Shown here piece by piece: positions 19,042-29,355 of a stretch of 64,000 bases of DNA. The position numbers were made by a program, and so were the translations under genes. Below the pieces are notes generated by a model, which was not told where the DNA came from, made no database searches, and worked only from the letters and a program-made list of their open reading frames with translations. Origin of the DNA: Saccharopolyspora aridisoli (lineage in GTDB: Bacteria > Actinomycetota > Actinomycetes > Mycobacteriales > Pseudonocardiaceae); the NCBI RefSeq assembly GCF_004348445.1, contig NZ_SMKV01000011.1, forward strand, positions 111,517 through 175,516, written 5' to 3'. The first letter of the stretch is position 1. Each line of letters opens with the position of its first letter.

Positions 19042-21138
19042 GTGTCCGTCACCGACGACCTTGCCCGCTTGACGACCAAGCGACTGCCCAACGACTGGAC
19101 CGAGCTGGATCAGCGCGCCGTCGACACCGCGCGCGTGCTCGCCGCCGACGCGGTGGAGAACTGCGGAAGTGGCCACCCGGGCACGGCGATGAGCCTCGCG
19201 CCCGCCGCCTACGCCCTGTTCCAGCGCGTCATGCGGCACGACCCCACCGACCCGGAGTGGATCGGCCGCGACCGCTTCGTGCTCTCGGCCGGGCACTCGA
19301 GCCTGACGCTGTACGTGCAGCTGTTCCTCTCCGGCTACGGCCTGGAGCTCGAGGACCTCAAGCAGCTGCGCAAGTGGGGTTCGCTGACCCCGGGCCACCC
19401 CGAGTACGGGCACACCAGGGGTGTGGAGACCACCACCGGCCCGCTGGGCCAGGGCCTGTCGACCGCGGTCGGCATGGCGATGGCCGCGCGCCGCGAGCGC
19501 GGTCTGTTCGACCCGGAGGCCGACGCGGGCGAGAGCCCGTTCGACCACCACATCTACGTGATCGCCTCCGACGGCGACATCGAGGAGGGCGTGACCTCCG
19601 AGGCGTCCTCGCTGGCCGGCGTCCAGCAGCTGGGCAACCTCACGGTGATCTACGACGCGAACGAGATCTCCATCGAGGACAACACCGGCATCGCGCTGAC
19701 CGAGGACACCGCCAAGCGCTACGAGTCCTACGGCTGGCAGGTGCTCACGGTCCACGGCGGTGAGGACGTGCAGGGTCTGCTGGAGGCCATCGAGTCCGCC
19801 AAGGCCGAGACCGCGCGCCCGACCCTGATCGTGCTGCGCACGGTCATCGGCTACCCGGCTCCGACCAAGATGAACACCGGCAAGGCCCACGGTGCCGCGC
19901 TGGGCGGCGACGAGGTCGCCGAGATCAAGAAGGCGCTGAACTTCGACCCGGAGCAGTCCTTCGAGGTCACCGACGAGGTCCTCTCCCACGCCCGCGAGGT
20001 CGTCGAGCGCGGCAAGCAGGCGCACGCCGAGTGGCAGGTCGCCTTCGACAAGTGGGCCTCGGCCAACCCGGAGCGCAAAGCGCTGCTGGACCGGCTGGCC
20101 ACCCGCGAGCTGCCGGTCGGCTGGCAGGAGAAGCTGCCGAGCTGGGAGGCCGACGGCAAGGGCGTCGCCACCCGCAAGGCCTCCGGTGAGGTCCTCAACG
20201 CGCTGGCCGACGTGCTGCCCGAGCTGTGGGGCGGTTCGGCGGACCTCGCCGAGAGCAACAACACCAGCATGAAGGGCCAGCCCTCGTTCGGTCCGGAGTC
20301 GATCTCCACCGACGCGTGGTCGGCCAACCCCTACGGCCGGACGCTGCACTTCGGCATCCGCGAGCACGCCATGGGCGCGATCCTCAACGGCATCGCGCTG
20401 CACGGCGGCACCCGCCCGTACGGCGGCACCTTCCTGGTGTTCAGCGACTACATGCGTCCGGCGGTGCGCCTGGCAGCGCTGATGGAGGTCCCGTCGATCT
20501 TCGTCTGGACGCACGACTCCATCGGCCTGGGCGAGGACGGCCCGACGCACCAGCCGATCGAGCACGTCGCCTCGCTGCGCGCGATCCCGGGCTTCTCGCT
20601 GGTCCGCCCGGCGGACGCCAACGAGACCGCCGCCGCGTGGAAGACGATCCTGGAGAACCCCACCGGCCCGGCAGGCCTGGCGCTGACCCGCCAGGGCGTT
20701 CCGACGCTGGAGGGCGTGACCGCCGACGGTGTCGCCAAGGGCGGTTACGTCCTGGCCGACGCCGCCAACGGCGACCCGGAGCTGATCCTGATGGCCACCG
20801 GTTCCGAGGTCCAGCTGGCCGTCGAGGCCCGCCAGGCCCTGGAAGCCGAGGGCGTGGCCACCCGCGTCGTGTCGTTCCCGTGCATCGAGTGGTTCGACGC
20901 CCAGGACGAGGCGTACCGCGAGTCGGTGCTGCCGAGCTCGGTGAAGGCCCGCGTCTCGGTCGAGGCCGGCATCGCCATGCCGTGGTACCGGTTCGTCAAG
21001 GACGCCGGTGAGTCCGTTTCGCTGGAGCACTTCGGCGCTTCGGCCGACTACAAGACCCTTTACGAGCAGTTCGGCATCACCACCGAAGCCGTTGTCGCAG
21101 CTGCTCGACGCAGCCTGAGCAACGCCAAGCAGGCGTGA
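19042..21138 (+). CDS. tkt: Transketolase
   Basis: 698 aa, full length. The thiamine diphosphate-binding motif is SDGDIEEG (176-183), with the closing Asn in YDAN (near 207). The N-terminal catalytic His is in [14 protein letters not shown], and the pyrimidine-domain segment is [20 protein letters not shown]. Transketolase moves two-carbon units between pentose, triose and erythrose phosphates in the non-oxidative pentose-phosphate pathway. It is first in the operon tkt-tal-pgi-zwf-opcA-pgl. Confidence 0.97.
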   Translation: MSVTDDLARLTTKRLPNDWTELDQRAVDTARVLAADAVENCGSGHPGTAMSLAPAAYALFQRVMRHDPTDPEWIGRDRFVLSAGHSSLTLYVQLFLSGYGLELEDLKQLRKWGSLTPGHPEYGHTRGVETTTGPLGQGLSTAVGMAMAARRERGLFDPEADAGESPFDHHIYVIASDGDIEEGVTSEASSLAGVQQLGNLTVIYDANEISIEDNTGIALTEDTAKRYESYGWQVLTVHGGEDVQGLLEAIESAKAETARPTLIVLRTVIGYPAPTKMNTGKAHGAALGGDEVAEIKKALNFDPEQSFEVTDEVLSHAREVVERGKQAHAEWQVAFDKWASANPERKALLDRLATRELPVGWQEKLPSWEADGKGVATRKASGEVLNALADVLPELWGGSADLAESNNTSMKGQPSFGPESISTDAWSANPYGRTLHFGIREHAMGAILNGIALHGGTRPYGGTFLVFSDYMRPAVRLAALMEVPSIFVWTHDSIGLGEDGPTHQPIEHVASLRAIPGFSLVRPADANETAAAWKTILENPTGPAGLALTRQGVPTLEGVTADGVAKGGYVLADAANGDPELILMATGSEVQLAVEARQALEAEGVATRVVSFPCIEWFDAQDEAYRESVLPSSVKARVSVEAGIAMPWYRFVKDAGESVSLEHFGASADYKTLYEQFGITTEAVVAAARRSLSNAKQA

Positions 21139-21152
21139 GCGGAGGAATTCCT

Positions 21153-22259
21153 GTGACGACCAACGCGAACCTCAAGGCCCTGACCGAGGCCGGAGTTTCG
21201 ATCTGGCTGGACGACCTGTCCCGCCAGCGCATCAGCTCGGGCAACCTGGCCGAGCTGATCACCGATCAGGCGGTCGTCGGGGTCACGAGCAACCCGACGA
21301 TCTTCGCCAACGCGCTGTCCAACGCCGCCGACTACGCGGACAAGGTCAAGGACCTGGCCGCGCGCGGTGCCAGCGTCGACGACACCATCCGCGAGCTGAC
21401 CACCGCGGACGTGCGGGATGCTGCGGACATCTTCCGCGAGGTCTACGAGTCCACCGGTGGTGTGGACGGGCGGGTGTCGCTGGAGGTCGATCCGCGGCTG
21501 GCGCACGACACCGACAAGACGGTCGCCGAGGCGATCGACCTGTGGAAGGCCGTGGACCGGCCGAACCTGATGGTCAAGATCCCGGCCACGGTGGCGGGAC
21601 TGCCTGCGATCACGCGCGTGATCGCCGAGGGCATCAGCGTCAACGTGACCCTGATCTTCTCCGTCGAGCGCTACGAGGCCGTCATGGACGCCTACCTCGC
21701 CGGTCTGGAGCAGGCCAAGGCCAACGGCCACGACCTGGCGAGCATCGAGTCGGTGGCGTCGTTCTTCGTCTCCCGCGTGGACACCGAGATCGACAAGCGG
21801 CTGGACGCGATGCAGGAGGGCCACCCGCTGCGCGGGCAGGCCGCGATCGCCAACGCCCGGCTGGCCTACGCCGCCTACCAGGAGGTCTTCTCCTCCGAGC
21901 GGTGGAAGGCACTGCAGGCCGAGGGTGCTCGGGCGCAGCGTCCGCTGTGGGCCTCGACCGGGGTGAAGGACAAGTCCTACTCCGACACCCGCTACGTCGA
22001 CGAGCTCGCCGCGCCGAACACGGTCAACACCATGCCGGAGTCGACGCTGCAGGCCACCGCCGACCACGCCGACGTGCGCGGTGACCTGGTCAGCGGTACC
22101 GCCGAGGCCTCGAAGGAGGTCTTCGACGACCTCGCCGCCGCGGGCATCGACCTCGACGACGTCTTCATCGCCCTGGAGACCGAAGGCGTCGACAAGTTCG
22201 AGAAGTCCTGGACGGAGCTGCTCGACACCGTCGCCGCGCAGCTCGAGCAGGCCAAGTAA
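21153..22259 (+). CDS. tal: Transaldolase
   Basis: 368 aa from GTG 21153, which follows GGAGGAATTCCT; a GTG overlapping the tkt stop is too close to it. The Schiff-base lysine is K142 in LMVKIPAT, with GVTSNPTIF near the N-terminus, as in the actinobacterial type II transaldolases. It transfers dihydroxyacetone units between sedoheptulose-7-phosphate and glyceraldehyde-3-phosphate, working directly after transketolase. A strong hairpin follows the stop, so expression of the genes downstream may be lower. Confidence 0.96.
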   Translation: MTTNANLKALTEAGVSIWLDDLSRQRISSGNLAELITDQAVVGVTSNPTIFANALSNAADYADKVKDLAARGASVDDTIRELTTADVRDAADIFREVYESTGGVDGRVSLEVDPRLAHDTDKTVAEAIDLWKAVDRPNLMVKIPATVAGLPAITRVIAEGISVNVTLIFSVERYEAVMDAYLAGLEQAKANGHDLASIESVASFFVSRVDTEIDKRLDAMQEGHPLRGQAAIANARLAYAAYQEVFSSERWKALQAEGARAQRPLWASTGVKDKSYSDTRYVDELAAPNTVNTMPESTLQATADHADVRGDLVSGTAEASKEVFDDLAAAGIDLDDVFIALETEGVDKFEKSWTELLDTVAAQLEQAK

Positions 22260-22283
22260 GTAACGCCACGTGCGTTGAGTCGG

Positions 22284-22320
22284 TCCGGGCCGGTGCGGCG
22301 CCATGTCGCACCGGCCCGGA
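22284..22320 (+). terminator. Intra-operon hairpin between tal and pgi
   Basis: TCCGGGCCGGTGCG (22284-22297) pairs perfectly with CGCACCGGCCCGGA (22307-22320) around a 9-nt loop. There is no U-tract. It could terminate tkt-tal partly or act as a 3' stabiliser separating tkt-tal mRNA from pgi-zwf-opcA-pgl. About 50 bases remain before pgi, enough for a secondary promoter. Confidence 0.6.
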
Positions 22321-22373
22321 TCGGCGAGAATCAGCTACGAACTGAAAACTCTTTCGAGCCCTGAAGGATCTTC

Positions 22374-24005
22374 ATGGCAACCGATGTTTCTGTCGAAATT
22401 GCCGACACGGCGCTGGCGGCCGAGGCTCGCCCACTGGTCGAGCGGCTGACCGCCGACGCGGTTGCCGGCAAGCTCGCCGCCCAGGACGCCACGCTGTGGG
22501 GCACCGATGCCGAGCCCGAGGCGTCCATCCGCCTCTCCTGGACAACCCTCGCCGAGAGCTCCCGTCCGCTGCTCGCCGAGATCGACGCGCTGCGCGCCGA
22601 GCTGCACGCCGAAGGGCTGGACCGAGTCGTGCTGGCCGGCATGGGCGGCTCCTCGCTGGCACCCGAGGTGATCACCGGCACCGCAGGTGTTCCGCTGACG
22701 GTGCTCGACACCACCGACCCCAGCCAGGTCGCCGACGCGCTGGCGGGGGACCTGGACCGGACCGTGCTGGTCGTCTCGTCCAAGTCGGGCACCACCGTCG
22801 AGACCGACTCGCACCGCCGGATCTTCGAGAAGGCTTTCTCGCAAAACGGAATCGATCCTGTGACCCGCATCATCGTGGTCACCGACCCCGGTTCCCCGAT
22901 GGAGACCGCGGCCCGCGAGGCCGGCTACCGCAAGGTCTTCACCGCCGACCCGAACGTGGGCGGCCGCTACTCGGCGCTGACCGCGTTCGGCCTCGTCCCG
23001 GCCGGTCTGGCGGGCGCCGACATCGCCGCGCTGCTCGACGACGCGGCGAGCGCGTTCAAGGCGGTGAGCCTGGACTCGTCCGAGAACCCGGCCGTCGTCC
23101 TCGCCGCCGCCATCGGTGCTGCCCACGACGAGGGCGCCGAGAAGCTCGTCTTCGCCGACACCGGTTCCGGCATCGCCGGTTTCGGTGACTGGGTGGAGCA
23201 GCTGATCGCCGAGTCCACCGGCAAGAACGGCACCGGCGTGCTGCCGGTCGTGGTGGAGAGCCCCGACGCTCCCGGCTTCGTCGACGCCGGTCCCGACGCC
23301 ACCACGGTGGCCGTGGGACCGGGCGTCGACAACGCCCGGATCAGCACCGGCGGTCCGCTGGGCGGGCAGCTGCTGCTGTGGGAGTTCGCCACCGCGATCG
23401 CGGGTCGGCTGCTGGGCATCAACCCGTTCGACCAGCCCGACGTGGAGGCCGCGAAGAAGGCCGCACGCGCGCTGCTGGACGGCCCGGCGGGCGGACCCGC
23501 GGTGACCCCGGCGGTCGTCGACGGCTCCATCGAGGTGCACCCCTCCGGCGAGTGGGCCTCGGCGGGCGTCGGCACCGTGACCGAGGCGCTGCGCGCGTTC
23601 CTGGCCACCGCCCCGACCGGCGGCTACCTGGCGATCCAGGCCTACCTGGACCGCCTCGACGACGCCTCCGCCGCGGTGCTGCGCACCGAGCTGGCGCGGC
23701 GGACCGGGCTGCAGACCACCTTCGGCTGGGGTCCGCGGTTCCTGCACTCCACCGGCCAGTACCACAAGGGCGGCCACCAGAACGGCCTGTTCCTGCAGAT
23801 CACCGGCGACTCCGAAGGTGACCTGGAGGTGCCGGATCGGCCGTACACGCTGGCCGGTCTGCAGCGCGCCCAGGCGCTGGGCGACGGGCAGGTGCTGACC
23901 GACCACGGCCGTCCGGTGCTGCGCCTGCACCTCACCGACCGCGCGGCCGGGCTCGTCGAGCTCGTCAAGGCCGTGCAGAACCTCCACCAGGGAGGAAGAG
24001 CGTGA
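22374..24005 (+). CDS. pgi: Glucose-6-phosphate isomerase
   Basis: 543 aa with two SIS sugar-isomerase domains. The first has AGMGGSSLAPEV (about 88-99) and VVSSKSGTTVETD (about 132-144), the phosphate-binding serine/threonine cluster. Near the C-terminus is GGHQNGLFLQITG. It interconverts glucose-6-phosphate and fructose-6-phosphate, linking the tkt/tal products back to Zwf's substrate. It belongs to the divergent actinobacterial/cyanobacterial branch rather than the E. coli type. Its stop overlaps the zwf start (GTGA). Confidence 0.9.
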   Translation: MATDVSVEIADTALAAEARPLVERLTADAVAGKLAAQDATLWGTDAEPEASIRLSWTTLAESSRPLLAEIDALRAELHAEGLDRVVLAGMGGSSLAPEVITGTAGVPLTVLDTTDPSQVADALAGDLDRTVLVVSSKSGTTVETDSHRRIFEKAFSQNGIDPVTRIIVVTDPGSPMETAAREAGYRKVFTADPNVGGRYSALTAFGLVPAGLAGADIAALLDDAASAFKAVSLDSSENPAVVLAAAIGAAHDEGAEKLVFADTGSGIAGFGDWVEQLIAESTGKNGTGVLPVVVESPDAPGFVDAGPDATTVAVGPGVDNARISTGGPLGGQLLLWEFATAIAGRLLGINPFDQPDVEAAKKAARALLDGPAGGPAVTPAVVDGSIEVHPSGEWASAGVGTVTEALRAFLATAPTGGYLAIQAYLDRLDDASAAVLRTELARRTGLQTTFGWGPRFLHSTGQYHKGGHQNGLFLQITGDSEGDLEVPDRPYTLAGLQRAQALGDGQVLTDHGRPVLRLHLTDRAAGLVELVKAVQNLHQGGRA

Positions 24006-25534
24006 ACAGCAGCGAATGGACGAACCCGCTGCGGGATCCCCGGGACAAGAGGCTTCCGCGGATCGCCGGGCCCTGCGGCCTGACGATCTTCGGCGTCACC
24101 GGTGACCTCTCCCGCAAGAAGCTGATGCCGGCGATCTACGACCTGGCCAACCGGGGCCTGCTGCCGCCGGGCTTCGCGCTGACCGGCTTCGCCCGCCGCG
24201 ACTGGGCCGACCAGGACTTCATGCAGGTCGTTTACGAGGCGGTCAAGGAGAACGCCCGGACCCCGTTCCACCAGACGGTCTGGGACCGGCTGGCGGAGGG
24301 CATCCGGTTCGTGCCGGGTTCCTTCGACGACGACGCGGCGTTCAACAACCTCGCCGACACCGTCAAGGAGCTCGACGCCGACCGGGGCACCGGGGGCAAC
24401 CACGCCTTCTACCTGTCGGTGCCGCCGTCGGCGTTCCCGACGGTGCTCAAGCAGCTGTCCCGGTCCGGTCTGACCGACCCGACCGACGAGAGCTGGCGCC
24501 GGGTGGTCATCGAGAAGCCGTTCGGGCACGACGCCGACAGCGCCAAGGAGCTCAACCGGATCGTCAACGACGTCTTCCCCGAGGAGTCGGTGTTCCGCAT
24601 CGACCACTACCTCGGCAAGGAGACGGTGCAGAACATCCTGGCGCTGCGCTTCGCGAACCAGTTGTTCGAGCCGATCTGGAACGCGCACTACGTCGACCAC
24701 GTGCAGATCACCATGGCCGAGGACATCGGTCTGGGCGGTCGCGCGGGCTACTACGACGGCATCGGCGCGGCCCGGGACGTCATCCAGAACCACCTGCTGC
24801 AGCTGATGGCGCTCACGGCGATGGAGGAGCCGGTCTCCTTCTCGCCGGACGACCTGCGCGCGGAGAAGATCAAGGTGCTCTCGGCGACCAAGCCGGTGGG
24901 CCCCTTCGACCACACCACCGCGCGCGGTCAGTACACCGGTGGCTGGCAGGGCGGTTCGCTGGTGCCCGGTCTGCACGAGGAGGGCGGTTTCGCGTCCGAC
25001 TCGATCACCGAGACCTACGCGGCGATCACGCTGGAGGTGGAGAGCCGCCGGTGGGCGGGCGTGCCCTTCTACCTGCGCTCGGGCAAGCGGCTGGGCCGGC
25101 GGGTCACCGAGATCGCCGTGGTGTTCAAGCGCGCACCGCACCTGCCGTTCGACTCCACGATGACCGAGGAGCTGGGGCAGAACGCCCTGGTGATCCGGGT
25201 GCAGCCGGACGAGGGCGTGACGATGCGCTTCGGCGCGAAGGTTCCGGGCACCTCCATGGAGGTCCGGGACGTCACGATGGACTTCGGTTACGGCCACGCC
25301 TTCACCGAGTCCTCCCCGGAGGCCTACGAGCGGCTGATCCTGGACGTGCTGCTGGGTGAGCCCTCGCTGTTCCCGGTGAACGAAGAAGTCGAAATGTCCT
25401 GGAACATCCTGGACCCGGTGCTCCAGCACTGGGAATCGCGCGGCAAGCCCGAGCCGTACAAGGCCGGGACCTGGGGTCCGTCCTCCGCGGACGAGATGCT
25501 GGCCCGCACCGGACGCATCTGGAGGCGACCGTGA
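24002..25534 (+). CDS. zwf: Glucose-6-phosphate 1-dehydrogenase
   Basis: 510 aa. The N-terminal nucleotide-binding motif is FGVTGDLSRKK, and the active-site signature is IDHYLGK (200-206; Asp201, His202, Lys206). EDIGLGGRAGYYDGIGAARD carries the second catalytic region. It oxidises glucose-6-phosphate to 6-phosphogluconolactone, making NADPH. It overlaps pgi upstream and opcA downstream by 4 bp each. OpcA, encoded next, is its assembly and activity partner in actinobacteria. Confidence 0.97.
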   Translation: MNSSEWTNPLRDPRDKRLPRIAGPCGLTIFGVTGDLSRKKLMPAIYDLANRGLLPPGFALTGFARRDWADQDFMQVVYEAVKENARTPFHQTVWDRLAEGIRFVPGSFDDDAAFNNLADTVKELDADRGTGGNHAFYLSVPPSAFPTVLKQLSRSGLTDPTDESWRRVVIEKPFGHDADSAKELNRIVNDVFPEESVFRIDHYLGKETVQNILALRFANQLFEPIWNAHYVDHVQITMAEDIGLGGRAGYYDGIGAARDVIQNHLLQLMALTAMEEPVSFSPDDLRAEKIKVLSATKPVGPFDHTTARGQYTGGWQGGSLVPGLHEEGGFASDSITETYAAITLEVESRRWAGVPFYLRSGKRLGRRVTEIAVVFKRAPHLPFDSTMTEELGQNALVIRVQPDEGVTMRFGAKVPGTSMEVRDVTMDFGYGHAFTESSPEAYERLILDVLLGEPSLFPVNEEVEMSWNILDPVLQHWESRGKPEPYKAGTWGPSSADEMLARTGRIWRRP

Positions 25535-26493
25535 TCATCGACCTGCCGTCGACAACCACCTCGCAGGTCAACAAGAAGCTGGTGGAGCTGCGCGAGTCCG
25601 GTGGCGCGGTCGCGCTCGGCCGGGTGCTGACGCTGGTGATCGCCACCGGCGACGGCACCGAGGTGGAGAAGGCGATCCAGGCCGCCAACGACGCGAGCCG
25701 GGAGCACCCGTGCCGCGTGATCGTGGTCGCCAGCGGTGCCCGCCAGGCGGCTCCGCGGCTGGACGCGCAGATCCGCGTGGGCGGCGACGCCGGTGCCTCC
25801 GAGGTCCTCGTGCTCCGGCTGTACGGCCCGCTGGCCGACGAGGGCGCGGGTTCGGTCGTGCCGCTGCTGCTGCCGGACGCTCCGGTGGTGACCTGGTGGC
25901 CGACCGACGCGCCCGAGGCTCCGGCGAAGGATCCGCTGGGTGCGCTGTCGCACCGCCGCATCACCGACGCGGCGGCCGAGGGCGACCCGATCGAGGCCCT
26001 GCAGAAGCGGATCAACTCCTACGTGGACGGTGACACCGACCTGGCCTGGACGCGCCTGACGTCCTGGCGGGCGATGCTGTCGGCGGCGATGGACCTGCCG
26101 CCGCACGAGCGGGTCACCTCCGCCACCGTCACCGGCGCCCATGACTCGCCCTCGACGGATCTGCTGGCGGGCTGGCTGTCGACCTACTTGGAGATCCCGG
26201 TGCGCCGGCTGGAGAGCGCGCGGGCCGGTTCGGGCATCTACTCGGCCCTGCTGGAGCGTCCCTCCGGCAACGTCGAGATCGTCCGGCCGGACGGCAAGGT
26301 CGGCACGCTGACCCAGCCGGGGCAGCCGGAACGGCGGATCTCGTTGCAGCGCCGCGAGGTCCAGGACTGCCTGAGCGAGGAGCTGCGCCGCCTCGACCCG
26401 GACGAGATCTACGAGGCCACCCTGGGTGGGCTCAAGGGGATCGTGCGCGGTGAGGACACCGAGGCATCCGACGAGGAAGGGGACGAGCAGTGA
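25531..26493 (+). CDS. opcA: Glucose-6-phosphate dehydrogenase assembly protein OpcA
   Basis: 320 aa, actinobacterial OpcA length. The conserved central block PVVTWWPTDAPEAP (about 115-128) and the C-terminal RRLDPDEIYEATL are typical. OpcA binds G6PDH and supports its oligomer and redox response. There is no catalytic motif of its own. Overlaps at both ends (GTGA with zwf and with pgl) give strict coupling within the oxidative branch. Confidence 0.93.
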   Translation: MIIDLPSTTTSQVNKKLVELRESGGAVALGRVLTLVIATGDGTEVEKAIQAANDASREHPCRVIVVASGARQAAPRLDAQIRVGGDAGASEVLVLRLYGPLADEGAGSVVPLLLPDAPVVTWWPTDAPEAPAKDPLGALSHRRITDAAAEGDPIEALQKRINSYVDGDTDLAWTRLTSWRAMLSAAMDLPPHERVTSATVTGAHDSPSTDLLAGWLSTYLEIPVRRLESARAGSGIYSALLERPSGNVEIVRPDGKVGTLTQPGQPERRISLQRREVQDCLSEELRRLDPDEIYEATLGGLKGIVRGEDTEASDEEGDEQ

Positions 26494-27239
26494 GCCGTCC
26501 CGAGGCACTGGTCCACTCCGGCGGCGACGTGCTCGCCGCCGCGGTGGCGGCCCGGCTGATCACCGCGATCACCGACGCGCAGGCCGCTCGCGGCTCGGCA
26601 TCGGTGGTGCTCACGGGTGGCCGCACCGGCATCGGCGTGCTGGAGCAGGCCCGCCTCTCGCCCGCGCTGGGCGCCGTGGACTGGTCCGCGGTGGACGTCT
26701 TCTGGGGCGACGAGCGGTTCCTGCCCGACGGCGACGGCGAGCGCAACGAGACGCAGGCCCGGCAGGCGTTGTTGGACCACGTCGACCTCGACCCGGCGCG
26801 GGTGCACCCGATGGCGCCCTCGGACGGCGAGTTCGGTCCCGACGCGGACGCCGCCGCGGCGCACTACGCGGAGCTGCTCGCCCGGCTGGCACCCGAGGGG
26901 GCGGCCGTGCCGCGCTTCGACGTGCTGATGCTGGGCGTCGGCGAGGAGGGACACACCGCCTCGCTGTTCCCGGACACGCCGTACGTGCGGGAGGAGTCCC
27001 GGACGGTGGTGGGCGTGCACGACTGCCCGAAGCCGCCGCCCACCCGGATCTCGCTGACGCTGCCCGCGATCGGCGCGGCTTCCGAGGTCTGGTTGATGAC
27101 CACCGGCAAGGCCAAGGCCGAACCGGTGGCGTCCGCTCTGGGCGGCGCGAAGCCGGTCGACATCCCCGCCGCGGGAGCCGTCGGCCGCGACCGCACGCTC
27201 TGGTTGCTCGACACCGACGCGGCAGCCCTGCTGGGCTGA
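26490..27239 (+). CDS. pgl: 6-phosphogluconolactonase
   Basis: 249 aa of the DevB/SOL type. Family motifs are VLTGGRTGIGVLEQAR (about 34-49), WGDERFLP (about 72-79) and LGVGEEGHTASLFP (about 148-161). It hydrolyses the lactone made by Zwf to 6-phosphogluconate. It is the last gene of the operon and is followed by a textbook intrinsic terminator. No gnd gene is present in this window. Confidence 0.95.
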   Translation: MSRPEALVHSGGDVLAAAVAARLITAITDAQAARGSASVVLTGGRTGIGVLEQARLSPALGAVDWSAVDVFWGDERFLPDGDGERNETQARQALLDHVDLDPARVHPMAPSDGEFGPDADAAAAHYAELLARLAPEGAAVPRFDVLMLGVGEEGHTASLFPDTPYVREESRTVVGVHDCPKPPPTRISLTLPAIGAASEVWLMTTGKAKAEPVASALGGAKPVDIPAAGAVGRDRTLWLLDTDAAALLG

Positions 27240-27258
27240 AGCTCCGGCCAAGAACGTG

Positions 27259-27293
27259 AACGCGCCTCCTTCTCGCTGAAGGGGGCGCGTTTT
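27259..27293 (+). terminator. Intrinsic terminator after pgl
   Basis: AACGCGCCTCCTTC (27259-27272) pairs with GAAGGGGGCGCGTT (27278-27291) with one G-U wobble and a 5-nt loop, and runs into TTTTCG. It is the clearest U-tailed terminator in the window and marks the end of the pentose-phosphate operon. Confidence 0.9.
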
Positions 27294-27381
27294 CGCTAGC
27301 CCGATCGGTGATGACCTCTGCGACGGGCCCTGTTGGGCAATACGCTGTGGCGCGGTCGATGATCGCGGCGAAGGGAATCCG

Positions 27382-28566
27382 ATGCGCAAGCTCGGTTCGC
27401 TCAGCACGGCAATGGGTTTGGCAGCGGCCCTGGTGGGATTGCTGGGCACGGCCGGGGTCGCCGCGCCGTCGAGCACCGAGATGCGCGGCGTGTGGATCGC
27501 CAGCGTCGCCAACACCGACTGGCCGAGCCGACGGGGGTTGTCAGCCGAACAGCAGGAGTCCGAGTACCGGGCCATGCTCGACCAAGCCGTGGCGAACCGG
27601 ATGAACGCGGTGTTCGTGCAGGTCCGGCCGACGGCGGACGCGTTCTGGCCCTCGCCCTGGGAGCCGTGGTCGCACTGGCTGACCGGGCAGCAGGGCCGCG
27701 ATCCCGGCTACGACCCGATGCGGTTCCTCGTCGACGAGGCGCACCAGCGCGGCTTGGAGTTCCACGCCTGGTTCAACCCGTACCGGGTCAGCATGACCGA
27801 CGACCCGAACTCGTTGGTCCCCACGCACCCGGCCCGGGTCCATCCGGAGTGGACGTTCTCCTACGGCGGCAAGCTGTACTACGACCCGGGCGTGCCGCAG
27901 GTCCGGCAGTTCGTCACTGAGGCGATCACGGACGCGGTGTCGCGCTACGAGGTCGACGGCGTGCACCTCGACGACTACTTCTACCCCTACCCCGCCGACG
28001 GTCGGCGAATCCCGGACGAGCGGACCTTCGCCGCGCACGGCAAGGGCTTCGACAACATCGACGACTGGCGCCGCGACAACGTCAACGACCTGATCTCAGG
28101 ACTGGACGAGCGGGTGCACGCGGTCCGGCCGCGCGCCGAGTTCGGCGTCAGCCCTTCCGGCATCTGGCGCAACGCCCGCAGCGATCCCGCGGGTTCCGAC
28201 ACCAACGGCATGGAGTCCTACTCGTCGATCTTCGCCGACACCCGCCGCTGGGTCCGCGAAGGCTGGGTGGACTACATCGCTCCACAGGTCTACTGGCAGT
28301 TCGGCCACCCGGCGGCCGACTACGCCAAGGTGGTCCCCTGGTGGTCGCGGACCGTCGAGGGCACCGACGTGAAGCTCTACATCGGCCAAGCCGCCTACGA
28401 GGTCGGTCAACCGAACTGGACCGACCCTGCCGAACTCACCAACCACCTGACCTTCAACGCCAGCCAACCGAACGTCGAAGGCGACATCTACTTCAGCGCC
28501 AATTCCCTCAACACGGTCGCCGAAGAAGCCATCACCCGAGTGGTCCGAGACCACTACACCTCCTGA
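27382..28566 (+). CDS. Secreted GHL10/DUF187-type glycoside hydrolase-like protein
   Basis: 394 aa. Residues 1-28 form a Sec signal peptide (positive MRK, hydrophobic core, cleavage near VAA-PSS). The mature part is a TIM-barrel of the GHL10 (DUF187, YngK-like) family, with EMRGVWIASVANTDWPSR, a long FVQVRPTADAFWPS strand and VDGVHLDDYFYPYP (about 190-203), where conserved acidic residues lie. It ends with APQVYWQFGHP and the YIGQAAYEVG segment. Members are presumed exo-acting glycan hydrolases; the substrate is unknown. It is transcribed alone after the pgl terminator, from ATG 27382 with GAAGGGAA upstream. Confidence 0.85.
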   Translation: MRKLGSLSTAMGLAAALVGLLGTAGVAAPSSTEMRGVWIASVANTDWPSRRGLSAEQQESEYRAMLDQAVANRMNAVFVQVRPTADAFWPSPWEPWSHWLTGQQGRDPGYDPMRFLVDEAHQRGLEFHAWFNPYRVSMTDDPNSLVPTHPARVHPEWTFSYGGKLYYDPGVPQVRQFVTEAITDAVSRYEVDGVHLDDYFYPYPADGRRIPDERTFAAHGKGFDNIDDWRRDNVNDLISGLDERVHAVRPRAEFGVSPSGIWRNARSDPAGSDTNGMESYSSIFADTRRWVREGWVDYIAPQVYWQFGHPAADYAKVVPWWSRTVEGTDVKLYIGQAAYEVGQPNWTDPAELTNHLTFNASQPNVEGDIYFSANSLNTVAEEAITRVVRDHYTS

Positions 28567-28687
28567 GCCCGGACAACCACCACCAGCCACCGGGACCCGC
28601 CGCAGCCCGAAACCGGGGGTACCGCCGCGATCGCGTACCGGATTCCGTCGCGGGATCACTGGGGTGCTCGTCAACCCTGGGGACCGG

Positions 28688-29335
28688 TCAGGCTTCGCGG
28701 TAGAGCTGGAGGCGGAGGTCTCGGGCTTTGGTCATGTGGGTTCTGGCGAGGGCGCCGGCGCGGTCCGCATCTCGGGCTTCGATGGCCTGGACCAGCTCGT
28801 GGTGTTCTGCCAGGGCTTCGGCCCAGCGGCCCGGGATCTCCAGGGTGGTGGCCGGGTAGCGGGTGAGGTGGTTGTTGAGCCTGGTCAGCAGGTCCACGAC
28901 CGTTCCGTTGTGGCTCGCGGTCCAGATCGCCTCGTGGACCGCGCGGTTGGCGGCCGCCATCGCCGACGGATCCTGGGAGACGGCGTCCATGGCGGACTGG
29001 GCCTTGTGGATGCGGATGAGGTCGAAGTCGCTGTGCCGGGTCGCGGCGGCCGAAGCCGCGGTGGCTTCCAGGGCGATGCGGACCTCGTAGATCTCCAGGA
29101 TCTCCTCCGGACTGCGGGAGCGGACGCGCATGCCGCGGTCACCGCGTTCGACGAGACCGTCCTGCTGGAGCCTGCGGAGGGCTTCGCGGATCGGCGTGCG
29201 GCTGGTGCCGTACCGCTCGGCGAGCGCGAGCTCCACCAGGTTGGCACCGGCGTCGAAGGTGCCGTCCACGATCTCGCCGCGCAGCCGCTCGTACACCTCG
29301 GACAGAGCCGCCATCTCCTTCGTCGCTGGGTCCAC
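28688..29335 (-). CDS. GntR family (FadR/FCD subfamily) transcriptional regulator
   Basis: 215 aa. GTG 29335 is chosen; the internal ATG at 29314 directly abuts AAGGAG and is too close for normal initiation. The N-terminal winged helix has LAERYGTSRTPIREALRRLQQDGLV. The C-terminal helical FCD domain (about 85-205) carries the metal-binding pattern with ANRAVHEAIWTAS and the EHHELVQAIEARDADRA helix. It lies 20 bp downstream of a flavoprotein dehydrogenase in one operon, and the palindrome CTGTATACAG upstream of that operon is a fitting operator. The effector is probably the dehydrogenase's organic acid substrate. Confidence 0.88.
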   Translation of the reverse strand: MDPATKEMAALSEVYERLRGEIVDGTFDAGANLVELALAERYGTSRTPIREALRRLQQDGLVERGDRGMRVRSRSPEEILEIYEVRIALEATAASAAATRHSDFDLIRIHKAQSAMDAVSQDPSAMAAANRAVHEAIWTASHNGTVVDLLTRLNNHLTRYPATTLEIPGRWAEALAEHHELVQAIEARDADRAGALARTHMTKARDLRLQLYREA

Positions 29336-29355
29336 CTGGCAGGAGGCCAGGATAC

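Noticed and set aside
18937..21030. 697-codon open frame antisense to tkt
   Set aside because: It lies wholly opposite a textbook transketolase, has no ribosome-binding site or recognisable domain, and shows the same low-complexity RGDLVH composition.
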